Shown: piece after piece, positions 33,650-41,687 of the stretch
Layout: each line of letters begins with the position of its first letter
How positions within the stretch are numbered: the stretch's first letter is position 1
The notes under the pieces: generated by a model
Seen by the model: only the letters and a program-made list of their open reading frames with translations
What the model was told of the DNA's origin: nothing
Databases searched by the model: none
Origin: Chloroflexota bacterium
GTDB lineage: Bacteria; Chloroflexota; Dehalococcoidia; Lucifugimonadales; Lucifugimonadaceae
Reading direction: 5' to 3'
Assembly: GCA_027623655.1 (NCBI GenBank)
Contig: JAQBVG010000008.1
Location: 1-47,884 of the forward strand
Length of the DNA: 47,884 bases
Position numbers and translations under genes: made by a program

Positions 33650-34306
33650 CTACGCGCTTTGCACGGCTTCGATGAAAGCGCGGATGCGGTCGGGATCTTT
33701 GACGCCATCGGTCTCGACACCGGAAGAAACGTCGACACCCCACGGCGCAAGTTGAGCGATCGCTGACTGCACGTTTGCAGGGGTTAGGCCGCCTGCCAGT
33801 AGCACATTTTCGTGGTTGGCCAAACTTTCGGCCAACGCCCAATCGAACGTTAGCCCCGAGCCACCTGGCGTGTTCTTGTCGTAGCGGTCGAGTAACACTC
33901 CGTGACCTGAATCGAGTAGTGGAACTACGACTGAACTAAGGTCGGTCGGCGTGGAACCTTCGTGGACTCGGACCTGTTTGAAGATAGGGAGTTCAACCCT
34001 GCTTATGTAAAAGGCGTCTTCATCGCCGCAGAGTTGCAAATAGTCGAGTCCCAGCTTGCGGGCGGTTTCGTTAACCCAGTCGATATCCTGGTTGCGGAAG
34101 AGCCCGACAAGGCCGGGTGATTCCGAGGAGCCCCGGGTCGATTTGTACTCCGAAATTATTCGCGCACCGTCGCTTACCTGAATTTGCCGGCGAACGTTCT
34201 CAACAAAATTGAAACCCAGGAAGTCGGCACCTGCGCGGGATGCGACCAGCGCTACATCTGTACTGCGAAGTCCACAAATCTTGACACGGGTGTGTTTGCC
34301 TGACAT
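33650..34306 (-). CDS. trpF: Phosphoribosylanthranilate isomerase
   Basis: This 218-residue TIM-barrel enzyme carries out the Amadori rearrangement of phosphoribosylanthranilate to CdRP. The catalytic Cys is in V-K-I-C-G-L and the catalytic Asp in V-L-L-D-R-Y. The phosphate-binding end is readable in L-L-A-G-G-L-T-P-A-N-V and V-D-V-S-S-G-V-E. The usual Q-L-H-G segment reads Q-L-C-G here, an uncommon change that does not touch the catalytic pair. It begins 4 bp after the trpC stop, so translation is probably coupled, and it is the last trp gene of the operon. Confidence 0.95.
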   Translation of the reverse strand: MSGKHTRVKICGLRSTDVALVASRAGADFLGFNFVENVRRQIQVSDGARIISEYKSTRGSSESPGLVGLFRNQDIDWVNETARKLGLDYLQLCGDEDAFYISRVELPIFKQVRVHEGSTPTDLSSVVVPLLDSGHGVLLDRYDKNTPGGSGLTFDWALAESLANHENVLLAGGLTPANVQSAIAQLAPWGVDVSSGVETDGVKDPDRIRAFIEAVQSA

Positions 34307-34310
34307 CCGG

Positions 34311-35123
34311 CTACCCCACCTCGACGGCGGCCATTGCCTGGGCTAGTTCCCGCACATCGTTACCCGCCTTCATGAGCGACTCGCCGACGAGTACCGCCTT
34401 CGCGCCGGCATGGCCCATCCGCGCCACATCGGCCGAGTTTTTCATCCCGCTCTCTGCGATGCGGATTCGGTCTTCGGGAATTCTCGGTGCGAGCTCCTCG
34501 AACACCGTGAGTGATGTCTGCAGCGTTTTCAGGTTGCGGTTGTTGACGCCAACTATTCTCGGTTCGACAGTCATCGCCATATCGAGTTCCACGGCATCGA
34601 AAACCTCGACGAGAACGTCCATGCCTATAGATGTCGAAAGGGAGAACAGATCGGCGTACTGCACCGGATCGAGTATTCCTATGATCAGCAATATGCAGTC
34701 GGCCCCTGCCGCTCTTGCCTCATAAACCTGGTACTCGTCAACGATAAAATCTTTGCGAAGCAGGGGAACGCGCGAGCCTCGAGTGATCGCTGAAGCTGCC
34801 GACAGATCGTCGATTGAACCGGAAAAATAGTCCTGTTCGGTTAGAACCGATACCGCCGCCGCCCCCGCATCACAGTAGAGACCCGCGCGATGGGCAGGAT
34901 CGAGTTCAGGGTCGAGGGAACCTGCTGATGGCGATGAACGTTTCATTTCGGCGATCAGCGAAACCCCGCTCCGCGCCCCCAGCGCCCGATGCAGCGACAG
35001 TGGCAGGCGCGAGTTTTCCGATGCGGCGCGGACCTCTTCGAGGCTGTGAATACTTTTCGCTTCCTCAATACGGATCAGCCGCTTTTCAACGATTTCACCC
35101 AGAATGCCCGGTATCTCTTTCAA
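34311..35123 (-). CDS. trpC: Indole-3-glycerol phosphate synthase
   Basis: This 270-residue TIM-barrel enzyme closes the indole ring of CdRP. Key segments are I-A-E-M-K-R-S-S-P-S-A-G (catalytic Lys near residue 60), V-L-T-E-Q-D-Y-F-S-G-S, L-L-R-K-D-F-I-V-D, V-G-V-N-N-R-N-L and I-A-E-S-G. Full family length. It overlaps trpD by 4 bp (ATGA), a sign of translational coupling, and precedes trpF by 4 bp. Confidence 0.96.
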   Translation of the reverse strand: MKEIPGILGEIVEKRLIRIEEAKSIHSLEEVRAASENSRLPLSLHRALGARSGVSLIAEMKRSSPSAGSLDPELDPAHRAGLYCDAGAAAVSVLTEQDYFSGSIDDLSAASAITRGSRVPLLRKDFIVDEYQVYEARAAGADCILLIIGILDPVQYADLFSLSTSIGMDVLVEVFDAVELDMAMTVEPRIVGVNNRNLKTLQTSLTVFEELAPRIPEDRIRIAESGMKNSADVARMGHAGAKAVLVGESLMKAGNDVRELAQAMAAVEVG

Positions 35124-36166
35124 GATTGCCCCTGACTCACTTTGACCAGCGCGTCGAGTTTTGCCTGGGCTGCTCCTGAGTCGATAGAATCCTGCGCCAT
35201 CGCTGCAGCCTCCTGGAACGCAACGGCCTTTCCTGCCGCCATCAACGCGGTCGCAGAGTTAAGCACGACGACGTTTCGACGGGAAGTTTCGGGCGCCACA
35301 GGCGGATTATGCCCGCCACCTTCGCCGGCGAATATCCGACGGATTATTTCAGCAGAGTGGTCGACCGATTCGGCTACCAGGTGATCGCGTCTGCCTTCCG
35401 GAAGACCGAAGTCGGCTGGCCGTGTGCGTCGGCGTTTCAGATCATCTTTGTTCACCTGGTAAAACAATGTGTGGCCTTCGACATCGACTTCGTCGGCCCC
35501 GGATTCGGCATTCACCACGAATGCATAATCGGTCCCTAAAATCTCCAACGCTTTCGCTATTCGTTCTGCGAACGCGGCGTCTGACACACCAATGACCTGT
35601 CGTTTGACACCCGCTGGGTTCGTCAGCGGCCCAAGAAAGTTGAATATCGTGCGGATTCCGAGTTGCGGACGCAACGGGCCCGCAAATTTCATGGCCGGAT
35701 GAAATGCCTGTGCAAACATGAAGCCGATTCCAGCTTCGGCAAAGCAGTTCTTCACGCCCTCGGGTCCTAGCGTTATGTCCACACCCAGCGCTTCCAGAAC
35801 ATCTGCACTCCCGGTAGAACCCGACATCGCCCGGTTGCCGTGTTTTGCGACGGGTACACCGGTCCCGGCAACTACAAATGCTGATGCTGTCGAGATATTG
35901 AACCAGTTGAGCCCACTGCCCCCCGTGCCGCAGGTGTCGATCATGTCGATATTCGTGTCGATGTGGAGGGACACCTCACGCATCACCTCTGCCATCCCCG
36001 CAATCTCGTAGGGTGTTTCGCCCTTCATGCGCATGGCTGTCAAGAATGCCCCAAACTGAGCCGGTGTAGCCTCGCCGGTCATGATTGCCCGCATGGCGTC
36101 TGCGGCCTCGCTCTGATCGAGGTCCACGCCTTCGACTGCGGACCGTATTGCCTGTTGGATGTTCAT
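35120..36166 (-). CDS. trpD: Anthranilate phosphoribosyltransferase
   Basis: This 348-residue type III phosphoribosyltransferase joins anthranilate and PRPP. It shows the PRPP loop D-T-C-G-T-G-G-S-G-L-N (usually GTGGDG, so Ser replaces Asp), F-N-I-S-T-A-S-A, K-H-G-N-R-A-M-S and G-S-A-D-V-L-E-A-L-G. The N-terminal helical domain (A-M-R-A-I-M-T-G-E-A-T-P-A-Q) is typical. ATG at 36166 lies 74 bp after the trpG stop, in which a 15-bp repeat is found, and the gene overlaps trpC by 4 bp. Confidence 0.96.
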   Translation of the reverse strand: MNIQQAIRSAVEGVDLDQSEAADAMRAIMTGEATPAQFGAFLTAMRMKGETPYEIAGMAEVMREVSLHIDTNIDMIDTCGTGGSGLNWFNISTASAFVVAGTGVPVAKHGNRAMSGSTGSADVLEALGVDITLGPEGVKNCFAEAGIGFMFAQAFHPAMKFAGPLRPQLGIRTIFNFLGPLTNPAGVKRQVIGVSDAAFAERIAKALEILGTDYAFVVNAESGADEVDVEGHTLFYQVNKDDLKRRRTRPADFGLPEGRRDHLVAESVDHSAEIIRRIFAGEGGGHNPPVAPETSRRNVVVLNSATALMAAGKAVAFQEAAAMAQDSIDSGAAQAKLDALVKVSQGQS

Positions 36167-36171
36167 GCCTG

Positions 36172-36231
36172 TGGATCGTTTTAGGTTGGATCGATTTAGT
36201 TTGAATCGATTTGGATTGGATTTTTCGAGAT
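36172..36231 (-). repeat. 15-bp tandem repeats in the trpG-trpD gap
   Basis: Read on the plus strand, three 15-base units begin at 36172, 36187 and 36202 (TGGATCGTTTTAGGT, TGGATCGATTTAGTT, TGAATCGATTTGGAT). A fourth, degenerate unit follows at 36217. They fill most of the 74-bp gap, the only sizeable gap inside the otherwise tight trpE-trpF block. Units 2 and 3 contain ATCGAT. Function unknown. Confidence 0.6.
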
Positions 36232-36240
36232 GCTCTGCAC

Positions 36241-36819
36241 TTATTTGGCAGCTGACGGCTTGTCGAGAAAGTTCTGTAGAAGGTCTTTGCCCGCCTCGGT
36301 CATGATCGACTCCGGGTGGAACTGCACGCCTTCGACGTCGAATTTCCGGTGCTTGATACCCATGATGATGCCATTTTCGGTCCTGGCGGTCACTTCGAAC
36401 ACGCCGGGCACGGTGTCTGGCTCGACCGCCAGCGAGTGATACCTCACCGCTTCGAATGGCTGTGGTAGCCCGGCGAAAACACCCTGTCCGTCGTGATGGA
36501 TCGCTGAGGTTTTTCCGTGGCGGATCTCGCCTGCACCTTTAACAACGCCGCCGAACGCCTGGGCGATGCACTGGTGCCCGAGGCAAACTCCCAGCACAGG
36601 GACTTTGCCGGAAAAATACTTGATCACGTCAACCGAGATACCGGCGTTGTCGGGCGTCGACGGTCCGGGCGATACGACGACTCTGTCGGGATTGAGCGCA
36701 GCAAGCTCTTCGACAGTGGCTTTGTCGTTGCGAACTACTTCAACCTCGGCGCCGAGCTCGGAAAGATACTGAAAGAGGTTGTAGGTAAAACTGTCGTAGT
36801 TATCGATTAGCAGGAGCAT
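36241..36819 (-). CDS. trpG: Anthranilate synthase component II (glutamine amidotransferase)
   Basis: This 192-residue class I amidotransferase supplies ammonia from glutamine to the TrpE subunit. The catalytic triad is C79 (L-G-V-C-L-G-H-Q), H168 and E170 (V-Q-F-H-P-E-S). The oxyanion segment is S-P-G-P-S-T-P. It starts 5 bp after the trpE stop. As the only amidotransferase gene here, it may serve both TrpE paralogues and possibly PabB elsewhere, as in organisms with an amphibolic TrpG. Confidence 0.96.
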   Translation of the reverse strand: MLLLIDNYDSFTYNLFQYLSELGAEVEVVRNDKATVEELAALNPDRVVVSPGPSTPDNAGISVDVIKYFSGKVPVLGVCLGHQCIAQAFGGVVKGAGEIRHGKTSAIHHDGQGVFAGLPQPFEAVRYHSLAVEPDTVPGVFEVTARTENGIIMGIKHRKFDVEGVQFHPESIMTEAGKDLLQNFLDKPSAAK

Positions 36820-36824
36820 TGGAT

Positions 36825-38357
36825 TTACTCAACTGCAATTGTTGCAGTTTGTGAAGGAATTGATGAAATATCTTCGTCGCTTCGCCAGTACCGGTCTTGC
36901 TCCTCTTCGGCCCTCGCCCGTGCAACAGCCAAAAGCGATGCCTTCGTCTTTTGGAGCGCCTCCATGTTCTCTGCCTCAGGAACCGAATCGAAAACGATTC
37001 CGGCGCCGCCCTGAATGTGTGCGATTCCATCACGGAGTACGATCGACCGAATAACGGTTCCTGTATCGACATCACCATTGGCACCGAACCAGCCGATTCC
37101 GCCACAGTACGGTCCGCGGCCTTCGGGTTCAAGCTCGGCAATTAATTGCATGGCGCGAATTTTCGGTGCGCCCGACAGGGTTCCAATCGGGAACCCGGCT
37201 CTGAAAGCATCAATGCCGTCCTTGCCTCGCTGCAGTTGGCCTTCAACGCGTGAGACCAGATGCATGACATGCGAGTAACGTTCGACATGCTTGAGCGATA
37301 GCACACGCACCGTTCCCGGCTCACAAACCCGTCCAAGATCATTTCTCGCGAGGTCCACCAGCATCACGTGCTCGGCTGACTCTTTTTCGCTTGAGATCAG
37401 GTCAGCCTCGTGTTGCAAATCTTCCTCAGCTGTTTCTCCACGGGGTCTTGTACCGGCGATGGGGTGGACCGACGCGAAGCCGTTGGTCGACCGTAACATC
37501 AGTTCGGGTGATGCGCCGATCAACTGCATGTCGCCGAGGTCGAGCAGGTACATATAGGGCGACGGGTTCATCGCTGACAGTTGTTCGTAAATTTTGACCG
37601 GACTGGCACCCGGTGTCTCGAGGCGCTGAGTGAGTACAACCTGGATCAGTTCACCATCGATGATCGCTTTGCGAGCGGAACGTACAAGGTCATCGAAATT
37701 TTGAACGGCCGAGCCGACGCTCCTAGTGAAGGTCAAATTTGCAGCGTCGCGGTGATGAAGGGCGTCTGGTTCAGGCCTGGATTCTGCCTCCCTCAACGAC
37801 TCAAGGATATCGGATATGCGGTGTGTAGTGTCATCGTACGTGTCGTTTCTCGACGCAAAAACGATGATGTAAACAACCTCCGAAAGACGGTCGAACACGA
37901 TCAATTCTTTTGGAAAAACGAAAGCTGAGACCGGCGAACCGGTTGGGTCGACCGCTAGTTCTCCGATTGACGGCTCGAAATGTTTTGCTGCCTCGTATGC
38001 AACATACCCGAATGCGCCGGATATCAGTCCAGGTAAATTCACCGTAGGGGCGACCGAACGCGAGTTCAGGTTTCTTCGTAGTTGTTCCAGCGGGTCGATA
38101 TCTCCGAGAAACTCGCTACCGCCGGTGCGAACCGTGAACTGTGCTTTCGGGCAAACGTACGCGTACCGAGAAGCTCCGAGTTCGGGAGACTCAGATTCGA
38201 GAATAAAGGCCACCTGGCCTTCGATAGCAAGTTCGCAATATGCGTCGATCGGACGAATTCCGTTGTTGTGGGACGTTGCCAGAACAGGAACGACATCGAA
38301 TTTGGACGAAGCCTCTTCAAACTCGGTCTTTTTCGTCTGAAATACCAGGCTAGACAC
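36825..38357 (-). CDS. trpE: Anthranilate synthase component I, second paralogue
   Basis: This 510-residue chorismate-utilising enzyme shows the active-site segments [25 protein letters not shown] and [13 protein letters not shown] rather than P-I-K-G-T points to anthranilate synthase, not PabB. The feedback-inhibition site is still recognisable as F-I-L-E-S-E-S and N-P-S-P-Y-M-Y. The start is GTG at 38357, preceded by GGAGGA; it overlaps the end of the first trpE by 8 bp. It is clearly diverged from that gene, so this is an old duplication or a second acquisition. Confidence 0.9.
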   Translation of the reverse strand: MSSLVFQTKKTEFEEASSKFDVVPVLATSHNNGIRPIDAYCELAIEGQVAFILESESPELGASRYAYVCPKAQFTVRTGGSEFLGDIDPLEQLRRNLNSRSVAPTVNLPGLISGAFGYVAYEAAKHFEPSIGELAVDPTGSPVSAFVFPKELIVFDRLSEVVYIIVFASRNDTYDDTTHRISDILESLREAESRPEPDALHHRDAANLTFTRSVGSAVQNFDDLVRSARKAIIDGELIQVVLTQRLETPGASPVKIYEQLSAMNPSPYMYLLDLGDMQLIGASPELMLRSTNGFASVHPIAGTRPRGETAEEDLQHEADLISSEKESAEHVMLVDLARNDLGRVCEPGTVRVLSLKHVERYSHVMHLVSRVEGQLQRGKDGIDAFRAGFPIGTLSGAPKIRAMQLIAELEPEGRGPYCGGIGWFGANGDVDTGTVIRSIVLRDGIAHIQGGAGIVFDSVPEAENMEALQKTKASLLAVARARAEEEQDRYWRSDEDISSIPSQTATIAVE

Positions 38358-39900
38358 CCGACGAGTCCTCCGCGTGATCGATCGCCCGCATCAGCGCTCC
38401 CATCTTGTGCAGCGTCTCTTCATACTCCGTCTGGGTATCGCTGTCAGCGACAATTCCACCGCCTGCCTGGAGATACGCCACACCGTCTTTCAGCACCATC
38501 GTCCTCAGCGAAATCGCGGTATCCATGTTGCCGGTAAAGCTGAAATAGCCGATCGCACCGCTGTATGGCCCCCGTTTATCGGGTTCAAGCTCTGCGATCA
38601 ACTGCATCGCCCGGACTTTCGGAGCGCCCGATACGGTACCGGCAGGAAAAGCCGCTTTCATGGCATCAAACGCATCGTACTTTTCGGACAACTGACCCGT
38701 CACGTGCGAGACGATATGCATCACGTGCGAGTACTTCTCAATCTCGAAACTCTGCGTCACCTCGACACTCCCGGGATCTGAAACTCGGCCAACGTCGTTA
38801 CGGCCCAGATCGAGTAGCATCACGTGTTCGGCAACTTCTTTTTCATCGTTAATGAGTTCTCGCTCAAGCTCCTCATCGTGCTCCGGCGTCCTGCCTCTGG
38901 GCCGTGTTCCGGCGATCGGATGAACCGCCATCTTGCCATCGATGACCTGCGTTAGCAGTTCTGGCGAAGCGCCGACGATGTGGTAGCCATCAAGGTCGAG
39001 AAAGAACATGTACGGCGAGGGGTTGATCGCTCGGAGCGATCTATACAGATCGAACGGCTGCACCGGGGTGCGTCGTGCCAGCCGTTGCGAGAAAACGACC
39101 TGGATGACCTCTCCTTCTTCGATGGCCTGTTTGCATCTGGCGATCGCCTCTCCGTAGTACTCTCGGCTCATATTTGGGACGTACGGCTGCCCTGTCGATT
39201 CACCGTGCTCGGGCTCCGGCCCGCGTGAGCTTCCAACAGAGCTGTAGTCGAGATTGGGGTCACGTGACATGAAGCCCGAAGTCGGCAAGAAGTTCCGTCG
39301 CGAATTATTTGGCGGGACCGGCCTATCCAATCGTGCGATAACTTCCTCGATTTTGGCAGTCGCTCGTTCGTAAGCGACTTCGGTATCGCCGTTTACAGGC
39401 GCATGTGCTACGACAAATATCGTGTGACGCACATGATCGAATATCAGGAGAGTGTCGGTGAGCATAAACACGGACTCGGGTACATCGAGTCCAGACTTTT
39501 CATCGCTGATCGGGGGCACCGTCGGTTCGAAGTACCGGATGGTGTCATACGAGAGAAACCCGACCGCACCGCCATGGAAGTGCGGCAGCCCTTCGACGGT
39601 TGCGTACCTGACGCGTGACAATCGTTCTCGTAGCAGGTCGAGGGGATCGACCTCGCCGAACTCGGTATTCGCACCGGTATTCAAGACCTCAGAAGGTTCA
39701 GTACCGATAAAGCTGTAACGTGCAAGGTTTTCGCCACCCTCAACCGATTCGAACAGGAACGAATGCATTCCTTTGGTGGTTTTCAGGTAGGCAGAAACAG
39801 GTGTTTCAAGGTCGGCGCTTATCTCCCGGTAAACGGGGATCAAGTTGTGTCCGACTGCGAGCGATTTAAACGTGGCGAGGTCTGGTGTGTATTGAGGCAT
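38350..39900 (-). CDS. trpE: Anthranilate synthase component I, first paralogue
   Basis: This 516-residue enzyme makes anthranilate from chorismate with ammonia from TrpG. Catalytic segments are [25 protein letters not shown] and G-T-V-S-G-A-P-K-V-R-A-M. The tryptophan-binding residues look intact (F-L-F-E-S-V-E and N-P-S-P-Y-M-F), implying feedback inhibition. A linker near residues 195-235, rich in Ser, Pro and Glu, separates the N-terminal part from the chorismate-binding domain. The start is ATG at 39900, 147 bp after trpS, so it is probably read from the same T-box transcript. Confidence 0.95.
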   Translation of the reverse strand: MPQYTPDLATFKSLAVGHNLIPVYREISADLETPVSAYLKTTKGMHSFLFESVEGGENLARYSFIGTEPSEVLNTGANTEFGEVDPLDLLRERLSRVRYATVEGLPHFHGGAVGFLSYDTIRYFEPTVPPISDEKSGLDVPESVFMLTDTLLIFDHVRHTIFVVAHAPVNGDTEVAYERATAKIEEVIARLDRPVPPNNSRRNFLPTSGFMSRDPNLDYSSVGSSRGPEPEHGESTGQPYVPNMSREYYGEAIARCKQAIEEGEVIQVVFSQRLARRTPVQPFDLYRSLRAINPSPYMFFLDLDGYHIVGASPELLTQVIDGKMAVHPIAGTRPRGRTPEHDEELERELINDEKEVAEHVMLLDLGRNDVGRVSDPGSVEVTQSFEIEKYSHVMHIVSHVTGQLSEKYDAFDAMKAAFPAGTVSGAPKVRAMQLIAELEPDKRGPYSGAIGYFSFTGNMDTAISLRTMVLKDGVAYLQAGGGIVADSDTQTEYEETLHKMGALMRAIDHAEDSSGV

Positions 39901-40047
39901 GATGAGTTTTCCTGGTGAAATTACGAAAAGATGTCGACGGAATCAGTCGTTACTTCGCCAGCATCGGCCGGGCGTTGAGATGATTATGTGGAGTCGGAAA
40001 ATCATTGAAGTGGTTACGTATTCGGATAAGAGACCGGACAAACGGAG

Positions 40048-41070
40048 CTACTTCCAGTTACTCGTGTAGCTCGAAATGCGCATTGCATCGCGGACCATCT
40101 CCATTGTTTCTGCGGCAATCACCCTGGTTCGAGCAACTCCGGACATCAACGCGTCTTCGACGAGACTCATGTGCTGTTCGTAGTAAGCGCGTTTTTCGCG
40201 AATCGGACCGAGGAACTCGTTTATTGCATCTGCAAGGGCCAGTTTTATCTCTACATCACCAATATTGCCTTCGCGATAGCGAGCCTTGAAATCGTCGACC
40301 TGCGCAGTGTTCGGGTTGAACGCGTCGTGGTACTGGAACACCGGGTTGCCTTCGACCCTGCCCGGAATGTCGGCCCGTACCCGGTTGGGATCGGTAAACA
40401 TACTTCGGACCTTTTTGGTCACTACTTTGGCATCGTCCGACAACATGATCACGTTACCTTTTGTTTTACTCATCTTGCCCTGACCGTCGGTGCCGGAAAG
40501 CCGTGGTACCTTGCCGATAAGCGTTTCCGCCTCTGGAAATACTTCGCCAAACATCCGGTTGAACTTGCGCGCGACCTCGCGTGTCATCTCGACGTGCGGA
40601 GACTGGTCGTCGCCAACGGGTACAAGGTGGGCACGAGGGATGAGGATGTCTGCGACCTGGCTCATCGGGTAGTTGAAAAACCCGACGGTGCGGCGTTCGA
40701 CTTCGAGAGCATCAAGTTCGCCCTTGAGTGTCGGGTTTCGCTCGAGCATACCCAGCGGCGTGATGAAGCTCAGGAGCATCGTCAGTTCGGCAAACTCTGG
40801 TACATAACTCTGGATTACAAACGACGAGCCTTCCGGGTCCAGACCAACCGAAAGCCAGTCGAGCGTTACCTGGAGCACGGAATCACGTATCAGGTCGATG
40901 TCGTGGAAGTGATCGCCGAGGGCCTGGTAATCGGCAATCAGGAAGTAGCACTCGTACTTGTCCTGCAACTCGATCCAGTTGTGCAGTGCGCCAACGTAGT
41001 GCCCCAGGTGAAGCGCACCCGTGGGTCGTATGCCGGTCAGAATTCGCTTTTTAGCAGCGTCAGCAGCCAT
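40048..41070 (-). CDS. trpS: Tryptophanyl-tRNA synthetase
   Basis: This 340-residue class I synthetase charges tRNA-Trp. The HIGH signature reads H21-L-G-H24 after T-G-I-R-P-T-G-A-L, and the KMSKS loop reads G-K-M-S-K-T-K-G near residue 200. The length fits the bacterial enzyme. The ATG at 41070 lies 83 bases past the T-box terminator. The SD is weak (GAGAG too far upstream). It is the first gene behind the tryptophan T-box leader and is followed by the trp biosynthetic genes on the same strand. Confidence 0.96.
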   Translation of the reverse strand: MAADAAKKRILTGIRPTGALHLGHYVGALHNWIELQDKYECYFLIADYQALGDHFHDIDLIRDSVLQVTLDWLSVGLDPEGSSFVIQSYVPEFAELTMLLSFITPLGMLERNPTLKGELDALEVERRTVGFFNYPMSQVADILIPRAHLVPVGDDQSPHVEMTREVARKFNRMFGEVFPEAETLIGKVPRLSGTDGQGKMSKTKGNVIMLSDDAKVVTKKVRSMFTDPNRVRADIPGRVEGNPVFQYHDAFNPNTAQVDDFKARYREGNIGDVEIKLALADAINEFLGPIREKRAYYEQHMSLVEDALMSGVARTRVIAAETMEMVRDAMRISSYTSNWK

Positions 41071-41153
41071 GATGTCGATTGACTCTCGATTCGGTGACTA
41101 AACCCGAATTCTTTGCCCGACACTGCCGAATTGGATGGCAGAATTTCGGGCAT

Positions 41154-41186
41154 AAAAAAACCTCGCTCCCAGTACAAGGGGCGAGG
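41154..41186 (-). terminator. T-box intrinsic terminator
   Basis: On the minus strand CCTCGCCCC pairs with GGGAGCGAGG (one mismatch allowed) across a short loop and is followed by seven T residues (41160-41154). This is the regulated terminator of the T-box leader: its 5' side can pair instead with the T-box sequence just upstream to form the antiterminator when uncharged tRNA-Trp binds. Confidence 0.9.
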
Positions 41187-41450
41187 ATTATCCCGCGGTG
41201 CCACCCTAATTGCTGCGAGAAATCCCAACGGATTTTCAAACAGCATCTCTGTCAGGCACACGGTAAAGGCATAGAAACTACCGTAGGCCCTGGGCTCTGA
41301 TATCGGTGCCCGCTCCGTCGGAGGCTACTCGCTCACGCTTTCGCTTCGATGCTCACGGGTCCATTCAGCTGCGGTCGTGATATCGGGCTTCCACCTTGCC
41401 CCGACTCTCTACGTTCCGTACCGAAACCTACTAGTCCCGATCAACGCAAA
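41154..41450 (-). promoter_or_regulatory. Tryptophan-specific T-box riboswitch leader of trpS
   Basis: All the main parts are readable on the minus strand. Stem I carries the AG-bulge motif GTAGAGAGT and the distal-loop sequence GGTGGAAGCC. The specifier loop reads GAATGGACC with codon TGG (41363-41361), specifying tryptophan. The T-box sequence AGGGTGGCACCGCGGGA (41207-41191) is followed by the terminator hairpin. Uncharged tRNA-Trp pairs with the specifier and with the T-box bulge through its CCA end, allowing read-through into trpS. The same read-through may also feed the trp genes downstream. The 5' limit is approximate. Confidence 0.95.
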
Positions 41451-41472
41451 TATTAAATTCGATCTGTATTCG

Positions 41473-41502
41473 AGCATAATCCCAAATGAGGGGTTGAGTC
41501 AA
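41473..41502 (-). promoter_or_regulatory. Candidate sigma-70 promoter for the T-box/trpS transcript
   Basis: TTGACT (41502-41497) and TATGCT (41478-41473) on the minus strand are 18 bases apart and would start transcription near 41466, about 15-20 bases before T-box stem I. Between here and the lipoprotein start on the other strand (41503-41687) I see no further clear element. Confidence 0.6.
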
Positions 41503-41687
41503 TTTTAGGAGAGATCCGAACTCAGATCGGTCTGTCTCATCGCGTCGGTTCGGCGAAAATAAAACTCAACGGAACAAAAAACGCTGCTGTTGCGTCTTAG
41601 CTATGACGGGCGACCTGCTGAGGCGCCTGAACAATGCAAAATTCACAGCCCCCGGATTCAATGTGGGCCTGGTACGGATACAAAGAA

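Noticed and set aside
36825-38357. Second trpE as pabB (aminodeoxychorismate synthase)
   Set aside because: The motif is P-I-A-G-T, not P-I-K-G-T, and tryptophan-site residues are present, so an anthranilate-type enzyme fits better.
39943-40005. A 20-codon ORF with one Trp codon in the trpS-trpE gap, as a trpL-like attenuator leader peptide
   Set aside because: It has only one Trp codon, no adjacent terminator hairpin with a T-run, and no clear ribosome-binding site. The T-box upstream of trpS already explains control.
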